Source: Citrus sinensis (taxonomy: Eukaryota; Streptophyta; Magnoliopsida; Sapindales; Rutaceae). Taken from it: a stretch of DNA of 64,000 nucleotides. Below the pieces are notes generated by a model, which was not told the origin of the DNA, did not search any database, and worked only from the letters and a program-made list of their open reading frames with translations. The stretch lies in assembly GCF_022201045.2 (NCBI RefSeq), contig NC_068563.1, positions 19,813,001 to 19,877,000 of the forward strand. Direction: 5' to 3'. This document shows positions 1 through 11,043 of this stretch, piece by piece (within the stretch, counting starts at the first letter, position 1; each line of letters opens with the position of its first letter). The position numbers were made by a program, and so were the translations under genes.

Positions 1-3000
1 CTTTTGTTGTCACAGTAGAGAACTGGAGACTGCAGCAAAGACACTTTTAGTTCTTTGAAAAGATATGTGATCCACAATACCTCAGCTGTTGTCAAAGCCA
101 AAGCTCTGTATTCTGATTCAGCTGTACTTCTAGATACTATATGCTGTTTCTTAGAGGACCATGAAACCAAGTTGTTGCCTAAGTAAACACAATATCCCCC
201 CACTGACTTCCTATCATCCAGATCAGATCCCCAATCAGCATCTGAAAAAGCTGTAAGACTAAGTGATCCAGATGAGTAAAATTGTAAACCATGATCTGCT
301 GTATACTGCAGATACCTCAGCACCCTTTTGCAAGCTTGCCAATGAAGTACTGATGGATTAGAAAGATATTGGCTGAGTTTATTCACTGTAAAAGCAATTT
401 CAGGCCTTGTTAGTGTAACATATTGCAATGAGCCAACCAAACTTCTGTATAAAGAAGGATTCTCAAACACTTCACCCTTGTCTTTGACTAATTTCTCTGT
501 TGAGCTCATTGGTGTTGAACAGCCCTTGCAGTTCACCATTTGAGCTTTCTTGAGCAAATCACCAATGTACTTAGTTTGTGATAAGTGCAAACCATCCACA
601 TTTGGAGTTACCTCAAGACCGAGAAAGTAATTAAACTCCCCAAGATCTTTCAAGGCAAACTCGGCACCCAACTGATGTATCACCTTTTCTACCAAAAGAG
701 AATTTGAGCCTGTGATCAAAATATCATCTACATAGATTAGTGCCACAATAATTTCTCCTGCCACATGATGAACAAACAAGGAAGTATCTGATTTGGATGT
801 CACAAAACCCCACTGAATTAAAGAAGCTTTCAACCTGTCATACCAGGCTCTTGGAGCCTGTTTGAGTCCATAAAGTGCCTTAGTGAGTTTGCAGATATGA
901 GCTGGAAATTGAGGATGAACAAAACCCTCAGGTTGATGCATAAAAACATCCTCTATAAGAATGCCATTAAGGAAGGCATTATTAACATCTAGCTGCCTAA
1001 TTGTCCAATGATTCATGACAGCAAGACTCAGAATTATTCTGATGGTGCAGGGCTTTACAACTGGACTGAAAGTTTCAAAAAAATCCACCCCTTGTGTCTG
1101 ATGAAACCCCTTGGCAACCAATCTGGCTTTGTACTTTGATATGCTGCCATCAGGGTTATATTTAATTCTGAATACCCATTTGTTTCCAACAATCTTCCCA
1201 GCTGTTTCTGGAGGAATAAGAACCCAGGTTTGATTCTTTTGTAGTGCATCAAATTCTTCTTGCATAGCTTGTTGCCATTTGGAGTCTGCTAGAGCTGCTT
1301 TAACAGATGAAGGTTCAAGCTCTTGAGCTACTGTTAAGTATGTCTTGGGCTTAAACACACCAGCTTTTGATCTGGTAGTCATGGAATGAATGTTCTGAAC
1401 TGAAGATGTCTGTACTGGCTGATGAACTTGGATGTGTGGTGATAAATTTTGAGATGAATGGCTTGGAGATGAATGTGCTGAAGATGTATGGGAGTGACTT
1501 GAATCAGGTCCTGCATCTGGATTTGAGGGAATAGCATAGGATTGTGCATTGTTGCTGTCTTGAATGACTTCTGTAATTGGAATATTTGAAAAAGAGACTT
1601 GACTTGGTTGGATGGATGAGAGTTGTGAATCAGACTTTGTAGGAAAGAGTTCAAAATAAGGAAATTCTGATTCATTAAACTGAACATGTCTAGCAATGTA
1701 TGTTTTACCAGTGGAATCCAGGCATTTATATCCCTTGTGTATAGGACTATAGCCAATCATTAGGCATTTTTGTGTATGAAAATTGAGTTTATGGTTATTG
1801 TAGGGTCTGAGAAGAGGAAAGCAAGAGCAACCAAAAGTTCTAAGGAACTTGTAATCTGGTGGTCTACCATGAAGTTTGGCAAAAGGAGAAACATTATTCA
1901 ACACTGGGGTTGGCATTCTGTTAATAAGAAAGGAAGCTGTATGAAATGACTCCCACCAAAAAGATAAAGGCATTTTAGCTTGTGCAAGAAGTGTTAACCC
2001 AGTTTCTATAACATGCCTATGCTTTCTCTCAACTACACCATTTTGATGATGTGTGTGAGGACAACTATGCCTAAAATGTATCCCTTCTGCCTCAAGAAAT
2101 TTTTCAAAGCTTCTGTACTCCCCTCCCCAATCAGATTGTAAAGACTTTAGAGAGAAACCAAGTTGTTTTTCAACTAAGGTTTTGAAATACTTGAATGTAT
2201 CTAAAGCTTCTGACTTAAGGGTTAATGGAAAAATCCAGCAGTATCTGCTGTAATCATCCACAAAACTAATGTAATATCTATATCCATGTAGAGATGGTAT
2301 AGATGCTGGACCCCAAAGATCGGTATATACAAGTTCTAAAGGAGTTTTTGTTTTTATGCCTGTAGAGTAGAAGGAAAGTTGATGCATTTTACCATATTGA
2401 CAAGCATCACAAAAATCAGGAATAGATGCAGGAAGTGCAAGAGAGGATAATATGTTTTTCAATGCATGTTTATTAGGATGACCAAATCTTTGGTGTAACA
2501 CATTAGCAAACATAGCTGGGTTAACAGTGCTCAAATGACTCTGAGAATTACTTGTTTGAGTACAAACTTTATTCAAAGACAAACCAGAAAAGTTACAAGC
2601 TGATTGGTTGAAAACAGAAAGCATAGAACTAGGATTATGACTGGTGACACATGAACTGGAGAGACAGTCATCCTTAGACAGCAACTTATACAGTCCTCCT
2701 CTAGCAATCCCTTGAGCCAGATGCACTCCCTTCCTCTTGTCCTTAATAAAGCACATATTGGCAACAAACTCAATGGTTAAATTGGTATTTTCAAGCAATT
2801 TGGAAATGCTTATGAGATTTTTAGTAAGATGAGGTACACACAAGATATCTTGTAAATGCAGAAAAGAATCACAGGAAGTGGGGAGACAAGTATATCCAAT
2901 GTGTGTAATTTTCAGACCTTGGCCATTACCAACATGTAGTAGCTGATTACCTGAATATTCTCTTCCAAGGTTCAAGTTCTGCAGGTTGTTGGTGAGATGA

Positions 3001-4220
3001 TGTGTAGCCCCACTGTCAACATACCAACCTTGATCAGCCATGTCACCTTCTGAGGTTGCCAGGAAAGCAGCTCTTGGTGCTGAATTTGGATAGAAAGCTC
3101 TTGGTCCAGGATTCTGATATGAATTATAGCCTGAATATGGATTGTAATAAGGCACAAATTCTTTATTGAACCTGTTCCTGCATTCAGCTGCAGTATGCTT
3201 TGGCTTAAAGCATATTTGACAGATTACAGCAGCTCCATTTGGATCTGAAGCACCTTTTCCATTAGTGAAGCCACCAAAGTTTCCACCAAAATTTCCATTA
3301 TTAGCACCAAAATTATTGGCATTGTTAACACCAAATCCTCCTCTGCCTTGATAATTTCCAGACTGAGCATTATTATTCCAGCCTCCATTCCAATTTCCTC
3401 TACCTCGGCCTTGAGAAAAACCTCTACCAAAGGCTCCTCTGCCACCATTATTATTATTGACATTCCTAATCCAGTTAGCATTATTCTGTCCTCCAAACTT
3501 AGTATTAGTTCCAGTTTGAGCAACATTTGCAGCATAAGTCAATTTAGCTTCCTTGCTAGCATTTGACTGATGTGCTTCTAGTCTAGCTTCATGAGTTAAA
3601 AGCATTGAGTAAGCTTCATTAACAGTCATTTTTGCTAGATTTGCCTCGATATACACAACCACAGGGTAGTATGGTTGACCTAGCCCAGAGATAAGATGTG
3701 TAATAAAATCTAGAGAGCTAACAGGGCTTCCAGCTATAGCTAAATCATCAGTTATTGTTTTCAGTTTTCCAAAAAATTCAGTCATAGACATTGAACCTTT
3801 TCTAAGATTGTTAAGCATCATCTTAAGATGAACCTTTTTAGCAAAGGTTTCAGATCCGAATTGTTGCTCAAGACTAGTCCAAAGTTCAAGTGAAGTTTCA
3901 GAGTTTACCACAAGGCTGAGGATCTCGAGATTTATAGAAGACAGCATCCAGCTCAGCAGCATTTGATCCTTCCTTTTCCAAGCAGTGAACTCAGGATTTG
4001 TTCGAGTTTCAATTTCAGAGTTCTCAAATTCACTTTGAAGAAATTGATCTGGACATGACTTGGAGCTATCGAAATGATCTTCAAGACCATTTGCACGTAC
4101 TGAAGAGAGAATCTGAGATTTCCAGATTGTGTAGTTCGATCGATCAAGCTTAATAGGAGAAGTGAAAGTGAATGAAGAAACAGAGATTGCTGTGTTTGGA
4201 TTTGAGCTTGAGAACGCCAT
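1..4220 (-). CDS. Copia gag-pol polyprotein (partial, open to the window edge)
   Basis: The frame opens at an ATG at 4220 (starts MAFSSSNPNT) and stays open for 1406 codons to position 3. Visible in order: a gag domain of the UBN2/Retrotran_gag type; an RGRG- and Asn/Gly-rich basic stretch near 3300-3460; a CCHC knuckle (CQICFKPKHTAAEC) near 3190-3240; a protease active site (WYVDSGATHH) near 3010-3030; a GAG-pre-integrase segment (HQRFGHPNKHA) near 2470; an integrase core with the VVERKHRH stretch near 2040; reverse transcriptase with YVDD near 723-735; and RNase H ending at YCDNK at the window edge. It makes the proteins needed for element replication in the cytoplasm and nucleus. No frameshift or stop was found, which is unusual for an old copy. 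Confidence 0.92.
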   Translation of the reverse strand, partial: MAFSSSNPNTAISVSSFTFTSPIKLDRSNYTIWKSQILSSVRANGLEDHFDSSKSCPDQFLQSEFENSEIETRTNPEFTAWKRKDQMLLSWMLSSINLEILSLVVNSETSLELWTSLEQQFGSETFAKKVHLKMMLNNLRKGSMSMTEFFGKLKTITDDLAIAGSPVSSLDFITHLISGLGQPYYPVVVYIEANLAKMTVNEAYSMLLTHEARLEAHQSNASKEAKLTYAANVAQTGTNTKFGGQNNANWIRNVNNNNGGRGAFGRGFSQGRGRGNWNGGWNNNAQSGNYQGRGGFGVNNANNFGANNGNFGGNFGGFTNGKGASDPNGAAVICQICFKPKHTAAECRNRFNKEFVPYYNPYSGYNSYQNPGPRAFYPNSAPRAAFLATSEGDMADQGWYVDSGATHHLTNNLQNLNLGREYSGNQLLHVGNGQGLKITHIGYTCLPTSCDSFLHLQDILCVPHLTKNLISISKLLENTNLTIEFVANMCFIKDKRKGVHLAQGIARGGLYKLLSKDDCLSSSCVTSHNPSSMLSVFNQSACNFSGLSLNKVCTQTSNSQSHLSTVNPAMFANVLHQRFGHPNKHALKNILSSLALPASIPDFCDACQYGKMHQLSFYSTGIKTKTPLELVYTDLWGPASIPSLHGYRYYISFVDDYSRYCWIFPLTLKSEALDTFKYFKTLVEKQLGFSLKSLQSDWGGEYRSFEKFLEAEGIHFRHSCPHTHHQNGVVERKHRHVIETGLTLLAQAKMPLSFWWESFHTASFLINRMPTPVLNNVSPFAKLHGRPPDYKFLRTFGCSCFPLLRPYNNHKLNFHTQKCLMIGYSPIHKGYKCLDSTGKTYIARHVQFNESEFPYFELFPTKSDSQLSSIQPSQVSFSNIPITEVIQDSNNAQSYAIPSNPDAGPDSSHSHTSSAHSSPSHSSQNLSPHIQVHQPVQTSSVQNIHSMTTRSKAGVFKPKTYLTVAQELEPSSVKAALADSKWQQAMQEEFDALQKNQTWVLIPPETAGKIVGNKWVFRIKYNPDGSISKYKARLVAKGFHQTQGVDFFETFSPVVKPCTIRIILSLAVMNHWTIRQLDVNNAFLNGILIEDVFMHQPEGFVHPQFPAHICKLTKALYGLKQAPRAWYDRLKASLIQWGFVTSKSDTSLFVHHVAGEIIVALIYVDDILITGSNSLLVEKVIHQLGAEFALKDLGEFNYFLGLEVTPNVDGLHLSQTKYIGDLLKKAQMVNCKGCSTPMSSTEKLVKDKGEVFENPSLYRSLVGSLQYVTLTRPEIAFTVNKLSQYLSNPSVLHWQACKRVLRYLQYTADHGLQFYSSGSLSLTAFSDADWGSDLDDRKSVGGYCVYLGNNLVSWSSKKQHIVSRSTAESEYRALALTTAEVLWITYLFKELKVSLLQSPVLYCDNK

Positions 4221-4234
4221 TTTTGCTTTTAGTT

Positions 4235-4248
4235 TGGCTCTGATACCA
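4235..4248 (-). other. Primer-binding site of the copia element
   Basis: On the minus strand this reads TGGTATCAGAGCCA and directly abuts the LTR end. It is the usual plant copia primer-binding site, complementary to the 3' end of initiator methionine tRNA. Confidence 0.9.
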
Positions 4249-4572
4249 TGTTAAATTGTAAAGTATTTGTTTGGTTTCTAAGAAAGTTACAGAGAGAAAA
4301 TAACAAGAGAGAACGAATGTGAATCATTTCATTAATCTGAATGGTTTTACAAGGATGTATATATACAAGCATTTCGAATCTTCTACATGCTGTTTAAGCT
4401 TTAGCTAACAGCATAACAACCTTCCTCCAGCTCAGCTGCCAAGTCAGCATTAATAACAAACTTGATTAAACAAATCAACTGAGCTTAACTAACTAAACCA
4501 TCTTAACTAATTCTATTATCTTAACACACAAAGAGCTCATCTTAGCCACTATAGAATTCTTCCACAGTAACA
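4249..4572 (-). repeat. 5' LTR of the copia element (about 324 bp)
   Basis: The LTR is bounded by TGTTA and TAACA, a perfect 5-bp inverted repeat of the TG...CA type. A TATA-like TATATA lies near 4358-4364 in the right orientation to drive the minus-strand polyprotein. The LTR ends exactly at the primer-binding site. The outer end could be 4575 instead of 4572 because AACA recurs (AACAACA). Its partner LTR is outside the window, so age cannot be estimated from LTR divergence here. Confidence 0.85.
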
Positions 4573-4864
4573 ACATTGGTGCTTACTCAGCAGGGCCAAT
4601 TCATCCAAGGACCTGTTCGGTACAGTGGTTGAGTAGCTGTAGCTTATGGCTTAGAAGGTAAGTTGATTTTATTGACACTTATATGATTAATAGCCAACAA
4701 CAATTTTACTAGTTTTGTCATTTACAGTATTATTATAGTTTATTTCACAGTTATAATTCATTTTTACCACAGCAGCTATGCCTTAATATGCTAAAAGATT
4801 TACTTATCCAGTTTAACACATTCAAAATACAAGCATTAAGCATGAGAGAGAGAGAGAGGCTTAC

Positions 4865-5065
4865 AACAGCTGTGGAATCATCGTCGTTGTCAAGAGTATC
4901 TTGATGATGAACAACAGCGTCGCGATCAACATCGCCGATTGAATCGATATCAGCAGGGGGCCGCGTGTCGACAGAGTTGAGGTCGTGCAAAGAGCTTCCA
5001 ATGAAGGAATTAGGAGGAGGCGCTGATCTCAAATTGTAGTGCTGTACTGGAACCCTAGACCCCAT
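4865..5065 (-). CDS. First coding exon of an unrecognised plant gene
   Basis: A start at 5065 (MGSRVPVQHYNLRSA) opens a 67-codon exon ending at the donor GTT|GTAAGC (intron begins at 4864), phase 0. An in-frame ATG 21 bp upstream (5086, MRACYTR) is the alternative start. The peptide is polar, with an acidic DNDDDS end, and has no signal peptide or membrane segment. The rest of the gene must lie to the left of the window, because the copia element starts 290 bp downstream inside the intron. The look is that of a conserved plant nuclear protein, but I do not recognise the family with confidence. GC content and codon use are typical of a gene. The 5' leader probably lies within 5066-5300. Confidence 0.6.
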
Positions 5066-5299
5066 TCTTGTATAACACGCTCTCATTCAAATTCATCATC
5101 GAAACTAAACACCATCGCCGCCGCTGGCCTTTGATTTCGCCTGTCAATAAGATGATCATACATGCTTTCATCGAATAAGAGCGAGACATACTAACGCAGT
5201 GAGCGTGCTGTACTTGCAGAGTTACAGCGTGAAAAATGGAAGCTCTTTTTTTTTTTTTGTTATTAAACTAACTAACGGCTATACAGAGCACTGAAATCA

Positions 5300-7040
5300 A
5301 GTGAGAATCCAAGCCTGAGAGACCGTACCTGACCTGTCGGCTTCGCCTGTCAAGAACTCAGTTTCCGAGCCTAACTCCAGAATCCACACCAGCAACCAAA
5401 CCAACAGGCTTTGACTTTTCTTATACTGTACTGCACTTGCAAGTCCTAACTTCGGCTCTCTATTAGCATGACTTGGGTTAATTACAAGTTATCCCTTCAT
5501 TTGATGATAAAGACAGTGGCACCCCACATTTAGTGGAAATTGTCAGTACCACCCATGCACTCATTCCCGTCAAACGCCCCCGGGGGGCCGGAGAAGTCTA
5601 AAATACCCTTATTGACGTCTCTGGTGTAGTTTAATATGAATCTCATTAGGCAATCCCTATCTTACATGGATGTAAAATAGAGGAATCCATCTCATTAACA
5701 TTAGATTGCATAATATCAATGGCTTAAAAATTGTTGCCCAATTAAGTTATTATATATTTACCCATAAAGAAATAGGAGAAAGAAAAAATGAATTCTACCA
5801 ATCCTTTAGATGTAGGTTGACTAAAAAAGTTTAAAAGCTTAATCCAATTCTTATAGAACATACTTTGAGGTGTTGAATTTTTTTTTTTTTTTTATATCCT
5901 AAGAAATGTATGTAAAATCTAAAATACGCTTAACGAATGCATCAAATCTACCTCTTCTCACTCTCTTCTTACAATAAAATCTATTTATATTGAAAGCAAC
6001 TAAAAATCTCTCAAGATCTCTTAAAATTTCTCAAAATCTCTTACACAAATATAACAATTTATTCACATCTTTAACTCCCATATTTTTTTCAATTGAAACA
6101 CAGTGCATTACTCATTAATAAGGTATGTGGGGTCCAGCTACTTTTGGTACCCCAATCACTTGTCTTTTAATGAATGCGTCTTTAGATAGCTAACAAAGGA
6201 ATTTGAGGACTGAGATTTAACCATTGAAAAATGGGTAACCGGCTGAAAGAGTTCCAGTATAAATTCTTACTATAGTGAGAATCTCACGCAAAACACACGT
6301 ACCGTAAGCCCACATGCGTTCTCCCTCTCACTCTCGCCAAATCTCACCTCACTCACAATGCCACCAATCTCACCTCCTTAGGCCACAACTCTCACCACCA
6401 ATCAATTCTCCCTTACCACGCTCCGTTCTTATCATCGAGTCTCTCTCTTCCCCGTCGATTGTGTCTTGCTCCTTCACGCTGCCTCACTCCCTCAGATGTC
6501 TCAAAAAATTGACTTGCAGCTTCACTCGCCATCGGCTGCCCTAATTGATTTCTGGAGGTAATTTGCGTCATTAATTCCAAATTTGGTTCTCTAGGATTAT
6601 GAATTTGTGAAGATTCAGCTGCCATTGTGTGAATTTGTGTTGAGAGTATCTGTCCTCAAGTTTGTAGTGTACTGGGCAAGTCAGTTCAGTTTTGTGTCTG
6701 GAAACAAGAACACTTAACTTAGTGAGTTTTATGCCATTGTACTGATTCATTTGAAGAAGCTTAAAGAGATGAGGCTTTTGTGCCGTTAGTAATGGCTTAC
6801 TTGCATAGGGTATGAATAGGGTAGCTTGCTTTTTATTTGCATTTTTTAATTCTCGATGCTCAACTTCATATTGCTGGAAATTAAATTCAGATATTGATTT
6901 GTATTTGCCTTATTTTATTCTTGATGCTGAGCTTCAGATTGCTGGAAATTAGATGAAAAATATGTAGTTTTTTTTTTATTTGCGTTAAATTTAGATAAAT
7001 TGACTCTTATATGTGACCTTAACATTCGGTTTGCAATTTT
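5300..7040. other. Intergenic DNA, no gene assigned
   Basis: AT-rich DNA with homopolymer runs (poly-T at about 5879-5895). A segment near 6121-6175 (GGGGTCCAGCTACTTTTGG core, then GGTACC) is related, in inverted orientation, to 12736-12800, so it is a dispersed repeat. The CT-rich stretch 6300-6560 resembles a plant 5' leader and has short open frames but no recognised protein. It could be a remnant of the first exon of the L14-like copy downstream, which I could not show. Confidence 0.4.
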
Positions 7041-7044
7041 GCAG

Positions 7045-7395
7045 GGACAAAGCACTTCCATTCAAATGAGGACCGTCTTAAAAGTTGTGGACAATTCAGG
7101 ATGAAAATGATGATGTGCATGCAACTTCTGAAAGGGAAGAAAGTGGCAAGATTAGGGGACACAATTGTTGTATCGGTAAAAGAAGTTATGCCTAATGTTA
7201 AAGTGAAGAAATGCAAGATTGTGAAAGCTGTTGGGCTGTTGTTATGATTGAAGTGTTGTCAAATTTGATGACAATGCTGCACTGCTATGGTTTTTATTTA
7301 GGAAAAAGAAAATCATCAGCCAAGATAGCAACCTGACCAATAGGAAAATGAATATTTGGGCCAGTCCCACATGAGCTGAAGAAAAAAATCTCAGT
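7045..7395 (+). pseudogene. Broken copy of a mitochondrial-type ribosomal protein L14 (HUELLENLOS-like)
   Basis: From the ATG at 7066 the DNA encodes MRTVLKVVDNSG, then after a small deletion and a TGA continues MCMQLLKGKK, ARLGDTIVVSVKEVMP and KVKKCKIVKA. These are the conserved N-terminal strands of bacterial-type uL14, closest in my memory to the plant mitochondrial L14 family (HUELLENLOS and its paralogue). Further on are KFDDNA (about 7260) and a GPVPHEL-like stretch (7357-7375), out of frame and with deletions between. A TTTGCAG acceptor-like sequence sits at the 5' edge, suggesting a duplicated genomic copy, not a processed transcript. At least one frameshift, one in-frame stop and one internal deletion make it non-coding. 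Family assignment is from protein pattern only. Confidence 0.75.
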
Positions 7396-7399
7396 TTGG

Positions 7400-9190
7400 T
7401 GTCCTTGCTTTTGCAGAGTATTCTACCTGATTTTCATGATGGATTTTGATCTCTAAGGTTTTGGTTCTTATTATTGTGTTGATAGGTACACACAAAATTT
7501 CACATTATTTACTATTAAATCATTTGGTTTCTTAAGGCAAATAAAAGCCATCATCTTCACTCTTGAAAACAAAGGTTTTCCTTTATCTCTTCTTTGTTAC
7601 GGTATGATTCTTGACCTATTGCTCTGTGCAATTATCTTATCAACTACCATTGCTGTTAGTAATAACTTTTAAGTTATTGGTAGAATGTTTACAGACCCTT
7701 AATCTTCTTTGAGCAAAGTAATGCCTGAGCTACAGCAAAGTACTAATGAAAGTATGACCATTAATATTTTTCTATAAAAAACTATTCATCTCAGCCAAAA
7801 TCACAGTAACAAAATAACTCCAAGAGATGAGTATGGCATTACAGAAGAAGGATCCAAAGAAAAAATATGTAATCCTTTGTTCCTGAAAGTCTTTAATATT
7901 TATTTTATTAGGTTTTTCCCAAGTAGGGAATATTACATCTCTAAAGAACTCCACTGAACAATTTCCAGGTTTTGCTATTGAGATTTCTGTTTATAAAACT
8001 TATGAAAAAAAAAACGCAAATTGGCTCTTGTCTGGTAGGATTTGGGGGGCAGAGAGAGAGTTAAACCGTAAGTCAATTTATGAGAGAGACTAGAGAGTAA
8101 GGCACCGTAAGGGAGGACATATACCTGTTTAATTTTTTAATACAGTCTATAATTATTGGATTAATGTTAGAACTTATTTATTTATCAACATAGAAGAGGC
8201 TAACAACACAGCTTTACTATTCAATATAAGTTTCATTAATTCACTTGGGTATTGAAACCGAAAATTTAGCTAACACACAAATTCATTAATTAATATCAAG
8301 TATTTTCTTCAATGCAATACCTTATGCCATCAACTTACATAACCACTTTAAAAACCTTGAGTTACAAGATAATGCCCCACAACATCCAATACTAACCATG
8401 CATGAAAAAAAAAATGCAAGTCAATTACAGTGCATGATGATTTTTAAAACCATTAAGCCACAAAGTGGACAATAATTAATTGTGCACAGTTTTTAATATT
8501 AACAATTGTGTATTTACCCACCGATAATCCTTTTATTTTGTGCTTACTTGATAATTTATATTTGTTTTTATGTAATATATTATGATTTATTTATTATGTC
8601 TTAACTATATTTAATTACGTGTATTTTTTTGTCTATAATGTAAAATATTAATTTCACATTTTTCAAGTCTCCAAACAGATAAACATATGTCAATGTTTTA
8701 TTCAACATATTTGAAAACCTTAATATTAATTAAGACTGGCTTATAATTGTGCTTCCGTAAAAAAGATTGACCTTTTCTGTTGACTGGAACTGATTTTATG
8801 ATTACATGAGCTTACAATAGATATGATTGCCTGGGATAGCTGGCAGTTTTGACTCAATCTCAATTGTTCATGATTCAATGGCCACGATTGTCCCAAGTGA
8901 CAATGGTTGGTGAAACAAGTTGTAGTATTCGAATCTTTGTATTCCGATCAACCCATTCCACATATTAACCCCGCAAATCTCAACCATTCTTTGACCGTAT
9001 CAGACGCTTCAAATTATGCCATGGGTACTGTTGACTTAAAAAAATACCAGCCGTTCGCTCTCTGTCTAATGGTTGTGAGGAAAATATGCATGAATTTTAT
9101 AATGGACCGCAAATTACTACATTATAAAATTATTTTTCTATCAATAGAGCCTCAATTTGTTTTTGGCCATCTCTCTTCTTCTCAATTTCT
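7400..9190. other. AT-rich intergenic DNA
   Basis: No coding sequence, RNA gene or bounded transposon recognised. Short open frames such as 8907-9206 have no family resemblance and biased composition. Confidence 0.4.
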
Positions 9191-9673
9191 CTCAAACTGC
9201 CTGTAATCTTAATTTTTAACTGTGTTTTAATATTTTTCATAATTTTTTATAAATAAATTTTGTTTAATTTTATATTTTAATGTCAATTACCATACACAAT
9301 AGTCCATTATATTTTTATCTTTCTTTTTTTCTTTTTAACCTTATCCTTCATCTCAAACTGCCTGTAATCTTAATTTTCAACTGTGTTTTAATATTTTTCA
9401 TAATTTTTTATAAATAAATTTTGTTTAATTTTATATTTTAATGTCAATCGCCATACACAATAGTCCATTATATTTTTATCTTTCTTTTTTTCTTTTTAAC
9501 CTTATCCTTCATCTCAAACTGCCTGTAATCTTAATTTTCAACTATGTTTTAACATTTTTCATAATTTTTTATAAATAAATTTTGTTTAATTTTATATTTT
9601 AATGTCAATTACCATACACAATAGTCCATTATATTTTTATCTTTCTTTTTTTCTTTTTAACCTTATCCTTCAT
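9191..9673. repeat. Three tandem copies of a 161-bp AT-rich unit
   Basis: The phrase CTCAAACTGCCTGTAATC begins at 9191, 9352 and 9513, giving two exact 161-bp steps. The third copy ends near 9673 in TTATCCTTCAT. Copies differ by only a few substitutions (for example AATTTTTAAC versus AATTTTCAAC, and CAATTACC versus CAATCGCC), so amplification is recent. The unit has no long open frame and no transposon ends. Confidence 0.95.
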
Positions 9674-9776
9674 CTTAATTAAGCCTCTATTTCTTGGTTG
9701 GTGATTTACTATTTTTAATTTTATTGTTATTATTATTACGCTAATTATCATCGTCATTATCATCGTTATTTTTTTA

Positions 9777-9806
9777 AATAATAATAATAATAATAATAAT
9801 AATATA
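9777..9806. repeat. (AAT)n microsatellite
   Basis: About nine uninterrupted AAT/ATA triplets. A reverse-type (ATT)n tract follows at 10044-10095. Confidence 0.9.
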
Positions 9807-10043
9807 TAGCCTTACTTAGCAACTTAGCAACTTGTATGTTATAATTCATCTAAGTGCCAGCTGGATTCCTTGCACAAAACACTCATTTTGCGACAAACTG
9901 TTGATGAGAAAATCTGCGATAGAGTGTTTGGTTCATCAAGTCCAAGATAGTTTTCTCTTAGTTTTCTTCCTCTTTTAACTTATACTTCACCTCAATTTAG
10001 ACTGTCATTTTTCGTTGATCAATATTTATTTATTTATAATTAT

Positions 10044-10053
10044 TATTATTATC

Positions 10054-10095
<42 letters not shown>
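10044..10095. repeat. (ATT)n microsatellite
   Basis: About 14-17 ATT triplets with one early interruption (ATTATTATC), 345 bp upstream of the Pack-MULE. Confidence 0.9.
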
Positions 10096-10096
<1 letters not shown>

Positions 10097-10441
10097 CGGT
10101 ACATATTTTTGCTTCACATTTTTTTTCCAATCTAGTTTTCATTTACTTTACTCATGCACAAATTTTCCACAAAAAACTAATTATACGGTCACTTTACTGT
10201 AAATTAATGTCACGCTACTTTCATGATTAAATTTGATATTTCCCCCTTTTCCCCCAAGTACGTAATGCAATACCTGACCCTAAATCCACTTCCTAAAATT
10301 TGTCCCTATTTTCGAAAATTTCAAATCCACCTTACCCCAGCCCATACTTGCACGCTTCCAAAATGTCTTGCTTTTAACCATTACTTGCATGCACCCTTTT
10401 TCCTTTATTTGCGCGATACTTAACCACTTCCAACTCATTAC

Positions 10442-10535
10442 GGGTTATTTTTACATATCTCCCCTGAGGTTTCACCTAATATCAGTTTAATAGAAAGAAT
10501 TTTTGTATTTTTACATCCCTCCCCTGCAGTTAATA
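10442..10535 (+). repeat. Left terminal inverted repeat of the Pack-MULE
   Basis: Starts GGGTTATTTTTACATATC and ends near CCTCCCCTGCAGTTAATA. It pairs with 12512-12606. Confidence 0.88.
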
Positions 10536-11043
10536 TTTCCGTCAGCTGACCGTTAGTGGATTAACAAGAGGACGAAAATACCCTTCCAAGACTGACAGTC
10601 TTCTTTCATCCAACAAAAACTCAAATCCACTGTACCACCTCACCAACAAAACCACATCCTGCCCGTCAAAAGTCATCCATCCACCCCCGCAAATCAACGG
10701 CTGACATTTGTACAATCCTCACAGAGCCAACTGAACCTAAAACTCCACCTATTAGTCCCTCTCTCTGCCTCCATCCCCTGCATATTTTACTTTCTTTCTT
10801 GTATTGTAAATTACTAAATTAATGCCTTTCTTCTACAGTGAGATCCCAACTTTCCGGCGAGTTTTCCGATCGCCGGAGGATATTATGAAGTGTTAAGATC
10901 CCATATGTCTTCATCCAAAGCATATGCCAAAAGGAAAAAAAAATAGATGAATCATGTATTATAAATACTGGATACTGTAAATATTGCTATCTTTTTTTTT
11001 TAATGGGTGATTTGAGAAGCTCGAAAAATTTAGATCTTGAAAG

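Larger units (their letters stand above)
1..4572 (-). mobile_element. Ty1/copia LTR retrotransposon, 5' part, cut by the window edge
   Basis: Reading the minus strand, the order is LTR (4572-4249), primer-binding site abutting it, then one long gag-pol frame running off the left edge. The domain order is gag, CCHC knuckle, protease, integrase, reverse transcriptase, RNase H, which defines Ty1/copia. About 4.2 kb of internal sequence is present; the end of RNase H and the 3' LTR lie outside the window. The absence of any stop in over 1400 codons suggests a young insertion. It lies in the presumed first intron of the gene at 4865-5065, in the same orientation. If the insertion made a 5-bp duplication, its right copy would be 4573-4577. 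Confidence 0.93.

Noticed and set aside
5879-5895. Poly-T tract considered as the tail of a retroposed sequence
   Set aside because: No element body or target duplication could be found on either side.
8907-9206. 99-codon plus-strand frame
   Set aside because: No conserved motif, runs into the 161-bp repeat, codon use unlike the real genes here.
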